A DNA stretch of 64,000 nt. Source: Calamus simplicifolius. Its lineage: Eukaryota; Streptophyta; Magnoliopsida; Arecales; Arecaceae. The stretch covers positions 556,142 to 620,141 of the forward strand of contig UESW01004417.1 in NCBI GenBank assembly GCA_900491605.1, written 5' to 3'. Made by a program: the position numbers and the translations under genes. Shown one piece after another: positions 43,244 through 54,293 of the stretch; the first letter of the stretch is position 1, and every line of letters begins with the position of its first letter. The notes beneath the pieces were generated by a model. That model had not been told where the DNA came from. It was given only the letters and a program-made list of their open reading frames with translations, and searched no databases.

Positions 43244-46116
43244 TGGAGTAGTCTTCCCGGAAATGAAACGCCAGGGATCGAGGAAAGCGAGTGGAAAAGT
43301 CGACAGCGGTGAAGTTTTGGATGTTGAGAAGGGGAGGAAAGAAAACGCCGTATTCACCAAAATGCCACTATTTGTGTACGAAATGACGGATTTATCCCAC
43401 ATCATGATATGGAAAAGAGAAGCTGGAGTGATAACCTTCGCATGACAGGATAGGCATGGCGAGAGGTCGTAAAATGCGAAATGACCGTAACACCCTTTTT
43501 TTTTGTTGAAAATATTGTAATTTTGTCATCTTTTAGCAGAGTGAGATATTGGAATCGTTGGATTGACGAAGCAAGCGACTGTTTTTTAAATTCGTCGAAT
43601 CGATCATATTTCGTGCCTTTTGGCTGATCGAGATACTTGAACCGTTGCATTAGTGGAGCACGTGGTCTTTTCTTCGCTGGACAGAGAACGGATGGGTAAA
43701 GAAGTTGATGGGCAACTTCGTCATTGAAAAGGCCAAGCTTTCACATGCGGTGCTGCAGTTTTCTCCCGCTTCTGAAAAACCGTACTGCGCGCTTCGGCGT
43801 CGGTTGGTTTTTGTTTTCTTTTGAAAATAAAAACAAAATAAATGTTGAGTGAAATGATGAAGAAAAAGAAAAGAATATTCTTCCAGTCGTATCGGAAAAT
43901 ATTTACAATATTCAGCTCGCGAGAGTTTTTCTCCAGTTTTCCGATTTCCCAAGGTGGAAAAAGGAACAAGGCGCCCAACTGGATTCCTAATATAATTTTT
44001 TTAAAAAAATTAAATACTTCTTATTTTAACTGTACTTTCCGGACCTTTCCCTTTCCAAAGAGCCCAATCCGAATGTTCTCTATGGTTACCCCACCACCAT
44101 CTTTATTCCTCGGTCGCGGTGCACTGTTCTCGTCGCGCCTTTCCCTTGTAAAAGGCCTAAACTAACCCTATTTAATTCTGTTACGGAAGCATGGGATGGA
44201 CCCGGATGAATCTTATGTTTGCCGTTGGTTTTGATGAGGCTTGGTCCAAGGCATTTTAGTCAATAAAACAGGAACGGTCGGGAGACGGAGGAGGGGGAAG
44301 GACAGGCTCGCTTAAACCTCGAGCAGTTGCAGGCAGAGGGGAATCCAAGGCATTTTTAGTCAATAAAACGGGAACAGTCGGGAGTCGGGGGTGGGAACTG
44401 GGAAGGACAGGCTCGCTTAAACCTCGAGCCGGTCGAGGTGGATGGACCGTTCTAGGGACCGACCAAGGGTTAAGCGGAGACGGTTAGGCGGTGTCGGGAA
44501 GTGTGAAGGGGGGAGTCGGTCACGTGTCAGGACGGGGAGCCGGTCCGGCCATAAAGACCTGCCCCAGCCGCCGACAGCGCGAGGACAGGGCCTGACAACC
44601 CTCCGTGGGACCCACCTTCTATCATCGCGTTCGGCAACCTTGGTACCGTATTATTGCCAAACCTCCGCACGAGCGTTGCGAGCGATCACGTGCGACGGAC
44701 ACCGATTTCCTGTGTGCTGACATGACCGTTCGGCCGCGATTAATAAAATTCGCCGTCCGGTGATAACGATAAGTGCTCCTCCGATCATGGCTGCGGACGG
44801 CGATGATTGATTTAATTGGAGACGCATGATGACATTTCCTAAGATGGCTGGCTTGGGCTGCACCCAGGAAACCAATAATGGAAAATTGATGGTAATGATG
44901 ACGATGGGACGGTTCAGAAGCGAGGGCAGTTTCTAGGGATGAGGCGAACATGGCTAGCGTTTAACCCGGAGGGCTACGGGCTCGGACAACTGACGGCTAT
45001 AAACGTACGGAAAAAATAAAAGATATAGTCAAAGTAATTGCACTATTTGGTTGCTCCAATAGAATCGATTAACTCTAATGACTCATTGTTAACCAATTGT
45101 TAAGCTAGCATTTCGTACCTTAACACGTTGTTACGGTAATAACTAATAACCCACTCACCTAAAAAGATTAGCTTCACGGTATTCAGAATTTACCTGGCGA
45201 AAAATAAACAAACTTCACATCCTTAACTGAACCCTTATTTACATGAAAGCGGCCAAAATGGATGTAAAAAATTAAAAAAAATAGTGCAATCGCGTCTCCC
45301 ATCCATCGCCATGGTCTTTATTAGTTTACAAAATTACTGTCTTATGTATATGGTTGCTCATTTCTTTATGCCAATGATATTGTTAATTTTCAAATGGTAG
45401 AACCAACCATACACATCATGCATCCTGAAAATATTCAAAAATATCTTCCGTTGGTTTGATCACTTTTTTTCTTTTCTTGTAAAGGGGATAAGTATGGCTA
45501 ATAAATAAGAAAGTCAAACTAGATTTATACTGGCTTAGGCTCAACTTAAATTGATTTAAAATACTAACATATAAATAATATATATCACATATGTTTACAA
45601 TAATTATTTTAAATAAGCCTTTTTATATTTTTACTATAAAATAGTATAGATTATATATAATAGAATGTGTTTCAATTATTATATTAAATAACAATTAGAA
45701 TTATTTTCATATATATATTTAAAAAAAGAGTCACTGACTACTTGGTTTCTAGTATTATACAATCTAAAATGGGAAGCAAATGATTCTGCCTGCTCCATCT
45801 GATTGATTGGAAGTAGCTACTTACCTGGTTGCGGGCTTGATGGGCACCTTGGCAAAGTATTCATTGCCTCCTCATGTACTCGTGCAATTCAATTTTTTAT
45901 TAAATTTATAATATATAATATATTAATATTATATTATTATAAATAAAATAATAATATAATTGAGATATTTAAACGATATATATCAATGCAGTGAGAAAAT
46001 GATTCTTTAAAATTCATCCAAATGAAATATATGAAGATTTAAATTAATATTTCTTACTATATTCGGATGCTGGATTGGAAAAAGTAATATACCATCCCTT
46101 CACAAGGATAGGTAAT
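43244..46116. other. Intergenic region upstream of the LRR gene
   Basis: The first several hundred bases should hold the LRR gene promoter and 5' UTR. A duplicated block lies at 44245-44432. From about 45000 the sequence is strongly AT-rich, with TA-rich stretches at 45590-45720 and 45890-45960. No reading frame with recognisable similarity was found. Confidence 0.5.
44245..44432. repeat. Two direct copies of a 90-bp sequence
   Basis: CCAAGGCATTTTAGTCAATAAAAC..GGAAGGACAGGCTCGCTTAAACCTCGAG occurs at about 44247-44332 and again at 44347-44432 with a few changes. It is not linked to a recognised element. Confidence 0.8.
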
Positions 46117-47477
46117 TGATGCGGTTTAAAAACGTCACCATATCGATCGGCAGACATGGCAGGCGATGGGATCCACTTCTGAGCTCTAATTCGCTAACCG
46201 CTATGTTCACAAGAAATTCACTCCCAAAAAAGGACAATCACACCAACTGCATGCTTCAAACTTTGGTAGGGCCAAGCTATCTCCGTACCTCGGTAGAGCC
46301 GAGCTATCTCCAAACCTCTGCATGATCAAATTTTGGCTCCTTAGGATAAGCATCATCCTTGTCCAAATTACGCCGAAAATCTCGAAGAATAAACTATACC
46401 GATTGCCAAAATCTCGGAACAAACCTTCCTAAATGGGAGCAGAAGCCAGATAAGGCACCTCCTCCACGATCAAGGGGATCTTGAATTCCTGACAAGGCAT
46501 CTATCAGCCTTATCAGCGCCCAATTTTCACAACTGCGCCCAAAAAATCAGGTAACAACTTACCATCTCGGCATCTTACAAATACTGAGTCCCAAGACCCT
46601 TCACGTATACTTTCTTAGGCCCTAATAGACGTTATTGCTTTCCAGAGACTTCTCTAAGGCATTCTTCTACAATAACCTTCTCCACTCTATCTGCTGCCAA
46701 GAGTTTCCACCGACTTAAGCATCAGAGGGTCTTTAGCAGGGACCACCCACCTTAATCCCTGCGCAAGGATTATCTTGCAGGTCCATCAGGATGGAAGAAA
46801 ATATCCGGATCCAGACGTGCATCGCCCTAAGCCGAAGAACAAAATTCATAGCAAAAGATTGGCGCTAAAGGAAGGCCCCTCAAGTCCCTCAAAACTTGAA
46901 AGAAGGAGAAAAAGTTCAAGCAAGAATGACTCGTCCTCAATGGCCAATCGCAAGGGAGCAACCGCAGACGCTTCAGATCAGACCACCTTCAAAGGCCTGA
47001 CCCTACACACAATACGGCATCCTCGCAACTAGTCCAAGGCTCCGCCACCGCTCGCAGCCCCAATCATCCAGGACCAGTTCGGTGCATTGGTCCAATAGGT
47101 CCAAGCCTTGATGCAGTTGGTGCAGAGCCGGCTGCGCCTGCTCAGCAATATCTCAGTGGAGTAGCTACACTGGTTAAACTGACAACTCCTCCACCCGATC
47201 AACTCAAGGCCAGAGCCTACTACGGCGGCCGGGCCATAAGGTGGAAGCGGAGCTCGCTCTGCAGAAGGTCTGAGACAGGAGTTTACCTTGTCCCCGCCGG
47301 GCCCACTCTTTGCCTTTGATCTCTTCGTACCATGATTCGACGCCACGGCCACGATCTTCTCACCCAGCCTCTCCGATTGTTCGGAACAAAGAAATGGAGT
47401 GAAGAATCCAAAAGATACGCTTGGAGTTAGACGTTGTCAAGCACGCATCTCATCCGGAGCCACAGATGGAGCAGGGT
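46117..47477 (+). mobile_element. Gypsy 'D' remnant: LTR and gag start
   Basis: A possible LTR start, TGATGCGG, lies at 46117. A tail resembling the shared Gypsy tail (CTTAAGCATCAGAGGGTC at about 46713) and a PBS-like ATTGGCGCTAAAGGAAGG (46858-46875) follow. A gag-like start MANRKGATADASDQTT lies near 46939 and a VQALMQLVQ segment near 47095, similar to VQDLMTVVRG in element A. It is cut by the Copia 2 LTR at 47478. The LTR start is uncertain. Confidence 0.5.
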
Positions 47478-48324
47478 TGTTGGCCCAGATGGCAACCCAA
47501 GAGGGGGGATGAATTAGGTTCTAAAAATTTTAACTCTTTTTGAAATTAAATCGATTGATATCAAAGTATGCAAGCGAATGGAGTTAATCGAAGCTTAGCA
47601 CAGGCAATTAAAGAAGAGAGAGAGAGATCAAAACACTACAAACACAAAGATTTTATAGTGGTTCGGTGTAACCAACACCTACGTCCACTCCCAAGCTCCA
47701 CTTGGGTCCATACTATAATCCTCTTGATTACAGTCGAGTTGTTTTACAAGCTCACAACTCAAACTTGTTGTTTTACCTGGGATCACAACGAACCCAGCCG
47801 GTTTTCGGGCTTACCAGCATAAAACCCAACCTCAAGCTATATCTAGCTTGACCCGAGGTATACCACCTCCACTAATTCAATCCCTCTGATTGAATTAGCA
47901 AACAAATGAAATCAATTAATGTTTACAATGACAAACAGCTCCTCAAATGAGTGAATATGCAATAAAAAATAGACAAGGAATAGAAAAGTCTGTTTGAAGC
48001 GATTTGAATGTAGGCTTGGCTTCTTTTCTTCTTTTCCTCTTCTCCTTTGAAAGGTTGAATCAAGCTCCAGCTCAGATTTCACCCAAGAATATGTTGTTGA
48101 GAAGATTGAAAAAAATAGGTTTTGGCTTCTTCTTTTCCTTCTTTGAAATCCTCCGAAATTGAACTTTGTACGCCTTGGATTTCTTTTGAACCTTTCTTTA
48201 GAAGATGGGCGAGCTCACAGAGATTTCTCTTTTTGAAATGGCTCTCTTGAATATCTCGATTTTTTATCTTTCTCCCATTTTTTGTTTCTTTCTCTGTCCT
48301 TCTTTTAAACGGTCCGTTCTTTCC

Positions 48325-48332
48325 TTTTTATA
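48325..48332 (-). promoter_or_regulatory. Copia 2 LTR TATA box
   Basis: TATAAAAA on the minus strand, just downstream of the motif cluster, the same arrangement as in Copia 1. Confidence 0.6.
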
Positions 48333-48479
48333 GATTTTCTTTAATCCAAGATTAGGTGGAAAACTAGCCGTTATTTCTGTCCTTGGATTGCTCCTACACA
48401 TAAGAAAAATAGCCGTTAGAAATTAGGTGAGAAAATGTTACCGTTGGAGGCTATTCTGACACTTTGAAAATCCGTTCCT

Positions 48480-48885
48480 GTCAGGTTAGAGTCGGCTCCA
48501 ACTTTTTATGTGTCGGCTCTACTTTGTGTATCCAAAAATAGTAATAAAAGTTTTCGTTGAGGGATCGGCTCCTGATAAGTTATGTGTCGGCTCCCCGCAT
48601 CCAGGTGTCGGCTCCCGAAACAAAAGGTGTCGACTCTAAATATGGCCCAAAATCAGGTTAGAGTCGGATCCACTCATTCTAGGTGTCGGCTTCCGAATCT
48701 CAGGTGTCGGCTCCCGAATTCCATGTGTCGGCTCTAGAAACTGACGCAGAAAAGCACACTTCTGTTTCTCAGGTTGGAGTCGGCTCCAGACATCCATGTG
48801 TCGACTCCCGACCGTGCCGAATTTTGAGAACTGTTCTGATACGCCCATGTGTCGACTCCTGACTTATAAGTGTCGACTCCAAGGT
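48480..48885. repeat. Cluster of GTGTCGGCTCC/GTGTCGACTCC motifs, Copia 2 LTR
   Basis: About fifteen motif copies in 400 bases; the plus strand shows GTGTCGGCTCC, GTGTCGACTCC and GAGTCGGCTCC. They share the TCGACTCC core with Copia 1 but have a different dominant version. Confidence 0.85.
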
Positions 48886-49051
48886 CTGAACTTTTAAAAA
48901 TTATAATTTGAAACTCATCTTAAAATCAATTTTGAGTGATATTTGAATTTTTAAACTTTCTTAATACCTGAAACACTCCATAAATTTGTCAAAAAAATGT
49001 GAATATACTCATGGCTTTTGTTAATCATCAAAATCAATAATTGGGTCAACA

Positions 49052-49075
49052 ATCTCCCTTTTTGATGATGACAAA
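49052..49075 (-). other. Polypurine tract of Copia 2
   Basis: The minus strand reads CATCATCAAAAAGGGAGAT directly before the LTR start, as in Copia 1. Confidence 0.75.
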
Positions 49076-49538
49076 AACATTGAGTATATGCATGATTAAT
49101 TAAAGAGTTTTACGATAGGAATAAGTTATCATAGTTAAGCTCCCCCTGAATGAGGTAGCTTCCCCTATGAAACTCAAAATGAAATTTTCTCTCCTTATTT
49201 TAAAATTTCATTTCTCTCCCCCTTAATTTCATTTCTCTCCCTTAAAAAAATTCATACAATAATCAACTTAATCATATTATTTAAGTGTTCAATAATGCAT
49301 ATACAATATCTTTTCTCCCCCTTTTTTGTTATCAACAAAAATGTTAAGATAAGATACAATTTAGCTTAACATTCAACCACAAGTTAACTCATTGAATAAT
49401 TCAAAGAAATTTCATTGCATCAAAAGATTTCACTACATAAGTTTCATTACATCAAAACATTCCATTATATCAAAACATTCTACCAAAACATTACATCAAA
49501 ATATTCTATTACAACAAAGTGTAAAGCAAACTAAAACT

Positions 49539-50935
49539 TTAAATTCCAAAACTGAAGCGTTTCTTCAGTCCTTCTAAGATCTTTTCCATTCCTTCTTTTT
49601 GAATCTTCATAAAATCATTTAAGCTCCTTTGAACCAAGTCAGCTGCATTGTTTATATTCTCTTGTAGCTCTACATTGCTTCTAGGATATGTGTCAAAATC
49701 ACCAGCAATGTCCTTGATCTTATCAAAAATATTCATTAAATCACATTTTAGGGCTTCAGAAGAAGTTCCAAGAGAGGATCCAATTTAGTTCACTTTGTCT
49801 TCTAAGGAGTGGAAAGATTCTTTTAAACTCAAAAGTCTACTTTCAAAACTATTATTCATCTTCTCTTCATGTTCATCCAATAAAGTCTTCAATTGGTCTA
49901 ATTGTAAATCAGAAAAACCAGAAGCACTCGGAACTGAAGCAGGCATAGGTGTCGGTGAAGGCTCTGGTCTGCTAGGCTCTGGTGAAGGATATCTCATGGA
50001 TGGTCCAGCTTCTGATGGTGCTGAAGCTCCAATCTCAGCTGCCCTATCCTCTGAATGACCTTTCATTTCCCAGTTCCCATTGACCTTAATGAACCCCATG
50101 CGATGAACAGTAGCGATGCTGTAGTAATCTGTGTGTCTTAGGTTCTTTTTAGGTTCATTTTCTAAGATGACTACACCCTGACTTCTGAATGCTAAGGTTA
50201 GGATCATGCCATAGGGTAAGGAAGATCTCTTCTTGCCACCAGCCTCTGCCATGTACCAAATCATCATGCCAGGAAGATTAATAGGTTGTCCAGTCAAAAC
50301 GCTATCCATGATCACAATGTCTCGCTCTGAGACATACTCGAACCTACCAGTCTTAGGGAATAAAATTCGGCTACAAATATTATGCAACAATCTTAGCTCA
50401 AGAGGCAACTGATTTGCCTTGATTTCCTCAAAATCAACAACATCTCTTCCTAACATCCTTGGCAAAGCTCCTGACCTATCACTGTGAAAGTTTGCAATAG
50501 GTCCAAGAGTAGGAATCTCAAGAAGGTTCCCAAGAATTTCGGAAGTGAGATGTATCCTCTTTCCTCTTACAGTACTTACTATGCCACCATCTCCTCTTGA
50601 CAAGTCTTAATAAAATTCTTTAACTAAAGCAGGATATGTAGGAATGTCTAAAGAACACACCTTTTCGCAACCAATTTCTTTTAGTTGTCGTCCAATAGCG
50701 AATCCCTCATCTTTAACAAATATGAAATTGACTTTTCTTCCCATTGTAATCACCGACCGGCTAGAGTGTCAATGTGCGGTGAAGGAGGTGAGGAAGGGTC
50801 TAGAATCGCACTATGAGTAGAGGATGAGGATGAAGAATCCGAAGATGGCGACGGTTGACGGATTGGGCATCTCGCCGTCCGCTTCCTCGTTGCCACCGGA
50901 CCACCATAGATCGTTCCCCTTCTCTTAGGTGCCAT
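49539..50935 (-). CDS. ORF3 of Copia 2 (plant transposon protein-like), nearly open
   Basis: The start is MAPKRRGTIYGG at 50935, in the same place as MAPKLEDL in Copia 1. It has a Ser-rich N-terminus, a long open central part (50603-49785) with LTSEILGNLLEIP, LLHNICSRILFPKTGRFEYV, NLPGMMIWYMAEAGGKKRSS and RHTDYYSIATVHRMGFI, a Pro/Ser linker, and a C-terminal coiled coil (LKESFHSLEDKV; LVQRSLNDFMKIQKEGME). Small breaks lie near 50750, 50605 and 49790. It sits between pol and the 3' LTR. No signal peptide or membrane segment is visible, so an envelope role is not supported. The function is unknown. Conservation between two diverged Copia copies suggests selection on the protein. Confidence 0.65.
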
Positions 50936-51004
50936 GGAATAGTAGGGAATGATTAATTGAAGGAATCTCAAGTTTTGATAGGGTTTAGAGAGGATTTGGA
51001 GATG

Positions 51005-51240
51005 ATTTGAGTGAGATTAGGTTGAAGAGGTGTCGACTCGGCCCTAAATAGTCGAAAAGGGTCCACTAGGTGTCGACTCCCGCAAAGTCGGGTGTCGACT
51101 CCAACTCGCTAAAATGGTTAGCGCCCGAACTGGAGTTGGCTCCACTAAAGCGGGTGTCGGCTCCAAGGTCCCTGACCGAGAGCGACACAGAAATAAGGTG
51201 TCGACTCCAAAGATTGAGGTGTCGACAGATTCAAAAACAG
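51005..51240. promoter_or_regulatory. Second motif cluster, upstream of Copia 2 ORF3
   Basis: About eight copies of GTGTCGACTCC or GTGTCGGCTCC in 235 bases, ending about 70 bases before the ORF3 ATG on the minus strand. The layout equals that of 27055-27250 in Copia 1. The role is inferred only. Confidence 0.5.
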
Positions 51241-51416
51241 ATAAGAGTTTCAGTAATCCGAAACTCATCAAGATAAAAATCAATAAATATGATAAAAATC
51301 CTTGGAATATGGAGAATCAATTGGTTCAACAATCTAGATGAATTTTCCTTAAAAATTATGAAGAAATTTTCAAGATGTTGAATAAAATCTAGATAATTGA
51401 ACTTAAGAGTTTCGAG

Positions 51417-53466
51417 TCATTCCAACGGATCACAAATCCCTAATTCTCCTCTAAGATAACAAAATATCTCTTCACTCAAGGGTTTTGTAAATATATCGGC
51501 TAATTGTTCCCCAGTATTAACATATTCTAGACAAATGTCATTATTAGCTATGTTCTCTAATGAAGTGATATCTAATTTCAATATGCTTAGTTCTTGAATG
51601 TTGAATTGGATTTTTTGTTAGGTTTATTGCACTAGTATTATCACATCTAATAGGAGTTCTATCAAGTGTTATGCCATAATCTTCAAGTTATCATTAATCC
51701 AAAGGATTTGAGCACAGTAACTTTCAGCTGCAACATATTCTGCTTCAGCAGTTGATAATGCAACCGAATTTTGCTTTTTGCTAAACCAAGAGATTAAGTT
51801 ACTTCCTAAAAATTGACATGCTCCACTTATACTTTTTCTATCTAGTTTACAACCAGCATAATCAGAATCAGAATAAGCAATCAAATTTAGTGTTGAGTCT
51901 CTAGAATACCATAAACCTACATTTTTAGTTCCACTCAAGTATCTTAGTATTCTTTTTACAGCAATTAAATGTGATTCTTTAGGTTCAGATTGATATCTAG
52001 CACATAAGCAAACAACAAATATGATATCAGGTCTACTTGTCGTTAAGTAAAGTAGTGATCCGATCATACCTCTATAATATTTTTGATCAACTGGCTTACC
52101 GTCTTCATCTTTGTCTAGTTTGCATGAAGGACTCATTGGTGTTCCGAGGGGTTTAATTAATTCCATCCCAAACTTTTTGAGGATTTCCTTTGTATACTTT
52201 GTTTGGTTGATGAAGATTCCCTCTCTTTGTTTGATTTGGAGTCCCAGGAAGAAATTGAGTTCTCCCATCATGCTCATCTCGAATTCACCCTGCATTAACT
52301 TAGCAAATTCTTGACACAGAGATTGTTAGTAGCACCGAATACAATATCATCAACATATATTTGTACTACTAATAAATCCTTATCTTTTCTTTTCAAAAAT
52401 AGTGTTTTATCAACATTTCCTCTAAAAAATAATTTTCGATTAGAAATGTGCTTAATCTATCATACCAAGCTCTAGGTGCTTGTTTTAAACCATAAAGTGC
52501 TTTGTACAATTTAAAAACATGATTTGAAAATTTATGATCTTCAAAACCAGGTGGTTGTTCAACAAAAACTTCCTCATTTATAAATCCATTTAAAAATGCA
52601 CTTTTAACATCCATTTGAAATAAATTGATATTCATATGACATGCAAATGCAAGTAATAATCTAATTACTTCTAATCTAGCTACAGGTGCAAAAGTTTCAT
52701 CAAAATCAATTCCTTCTTCTTGATTATATCCTTTTGCAACTAATCTAGCTTTGTTTCTAATTACTATGCCATTTTCATCTAATTTATTTTTAAATACCCA
52801 TTTTGATCCTATAACTGAATGATCTTTAGGTCTATCTACAAGGGTCCAGACATTATTCCTAGTAAATTGATTTAATTCCTCTTGCATAGCTAACATCCAA
52901 TTATTATCTTTTTCAGCTTCTTCAATAGTTTTAGGTTCAATTTGAGATACAAATGCAAGATGATTATTGATGTTTCTCATTGATGATCTAGTTTTTACTC
53001 CTTGAGATGGATCACCTATAATTAATTCATTTGGATGACCATAGGCATATCTCCAATCTCTAGGAAGATCTACATCATTATGATTAGCATCAATAACATC
53101 AACACTAGGAGAATCATCATCTTTAGCTTCTTGTTCATGATCTGAAGATACATTATATTCAATTTTTAATATCTCTCTCAAGTAAATTTGTATCTTCCTC
53201 ATCATCAATCTTTTCCAAACTCGATACTAAAGATTCATCAAAAACCACATGAATAGATTCTTCTACAATTAAGTTTCTCTTGTTAAACACTCTATAGGCT
53301 TTACTATATGTTGAATATCCTAAGAATATGCCTTCATCTGATTTTGCATCAAAATTTTCAAGATTATCCTTACCATTATTATGAATGAAACATTTACAAC
53401 CAAATGCATGAAAGTAACTAATGTTTGGTTTTCTATTATTCCATAGTTCATAAGGAGTTTTCTTAA
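51417..53466 (-). pseudogene. pol: pol fragment of Copia 2: integrase end, RT, RNase H
   Basis: It enters from the gap with the integrase C-terminal KTPYELWNN and FHAFGCKCFIHNN motifs. RT (53208-52393) has ARLVAKGYNQEEGIDFDETF and MDVKSAFLNG, then YVDD at about 52355. RNase H (52295-51669) has YSDSDYAGCKLDRKSISG and STAEAEYVA. The pol stop is at 51417-51419. Breaks are few (near 53215, 52400, 52310 and 51670), so the copy is better preserved than the Gypsy elements. Confidence 0.9.
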
Positions 53467-54135
53467 NNNNNNNNNNNNNNNNNNNNNNNNNNNNNNNNNN
53501 NNNNNNNNNNNNNNNNNNNNNNNNNNNNNNNNNNNNNNNNNNNNNNNNNNNNNNNNNNNNNNNNNNNNNNNNNNNNNNNNNNNNNNNNNNNNNNNNNNNN
53601 NNNNNNNNNNNNNNNNNNNNNNNNNNNNNNNNNNNNNNNNNNNNNNNNNNNNNNNNNNNNNNNNNNNNNNNNNNNNNNNNNNNNNNNNNNNNNNNNNNNN
53701 NNNNNNNNNNNNNNNNNNNNNNNNNNNNNNNNNNNNNNNNNNNNNNNNNNNNNNNNNNNNNNNNNNNNNNNNNNNNNNNNNNNNNNNNNNNNNNNNNNNN
53801 NNNNNNNNNNNNNNNNNNNNNNNNNNNNNNNNNNNNNNNNNNNNNNNNNNNNNNNNNNNNNNNNNNNNNNNNNNNNNNNNNNNNNNNNNNNNNNNNNNNN
53901 NNNNNNNNNNNNNNNNNNNNNNNNNNNNNNNNNNNNNNNNNNNNNNNNNNNNNNNNNNNNNNNNNNNNNNNNNNNNNNNNNNNNNNNNNNNNNNNNNNNN
54001 NNNNNNNNNNNNNNNNNNNNNNNNNNNNNNNNNNNNNNNNNNNNNNNNNNNNNNNNNNNNNNNNNNNNNNNNNNNNNNNNNNNNNNNNNNNNNNNNNNNN
54101 NNNNNNNNNNNNNNNNNNNNNNNNNNNNNNNNNNN
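53467..54135. other. Assembly gap (669 N)
   Basis: A run of N between Copia 2 integrase sequence and intron sequence of the GH28 gene. Reading frames spanning it are meaningless. It probably hides the missing Copia 5' half or a misjoin. Confidence 1.
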
Positions 54136-54293
54136 TTTGTTTTCAAGTAAGAAGCACATCCTACTCTATATACAAGAGAAGATAGAATTAAACAATATAT
54201 ACAAACTAGCATAATCTCATATTTTTAGTTAGCATTTTGATGGTCTGTAAGTAAAACTTATGTAAATAAATTTTCTAGAAGCAATAAAAGTAC

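Larger units (their letters stand above)
47478..49051 (-). mobile_element. 3' LTR of Copia 2
   Basis: It reads TGTTGACCCAATTATTG from 49051 to GGGCCAACA at 47478 on the minus strand. The last 150 bases match the Copia 1 LTR end. It contains a motif cluster at 48480-48885 and TATAAAAA at 48325-48332. Confidence 0.9.
47478..53466 (-). mobile_element. Copia 2, SIRE/Maximus-like, minus strand, 5' part missing
   Basis: On the minus strand: pol from the end of integrase (53466) through RT and RNase H (stop at 51417), motif cluster, ORF3, polypurine tract and 3' LTR (49051-47478). Pol is very similar to Copia 1 (same YVDD, RNase H and LDSG-downstream motifs), but the LTRs are diverged. Gag, protease, most of integrase and the 5' LTR are absent; the element runs into an N gap, beyond which host gene sequence appears. 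Confidence 0.9.

Noticed and set aside
42857..43445. Plus-strand frames opposite the LRR gene
   Set aside because: They are shadows of a GC-rich coding strand, with no homology and no start context.
49539..50935. Retroviral envelope gene
   Set aside because: The position after pol fits, but no signal peptide, transmembrane segment or cysteine pattern is visible.
53320..54212. Open frames across the N run
   Set aside because: Most residues are N-derived and carry no information.
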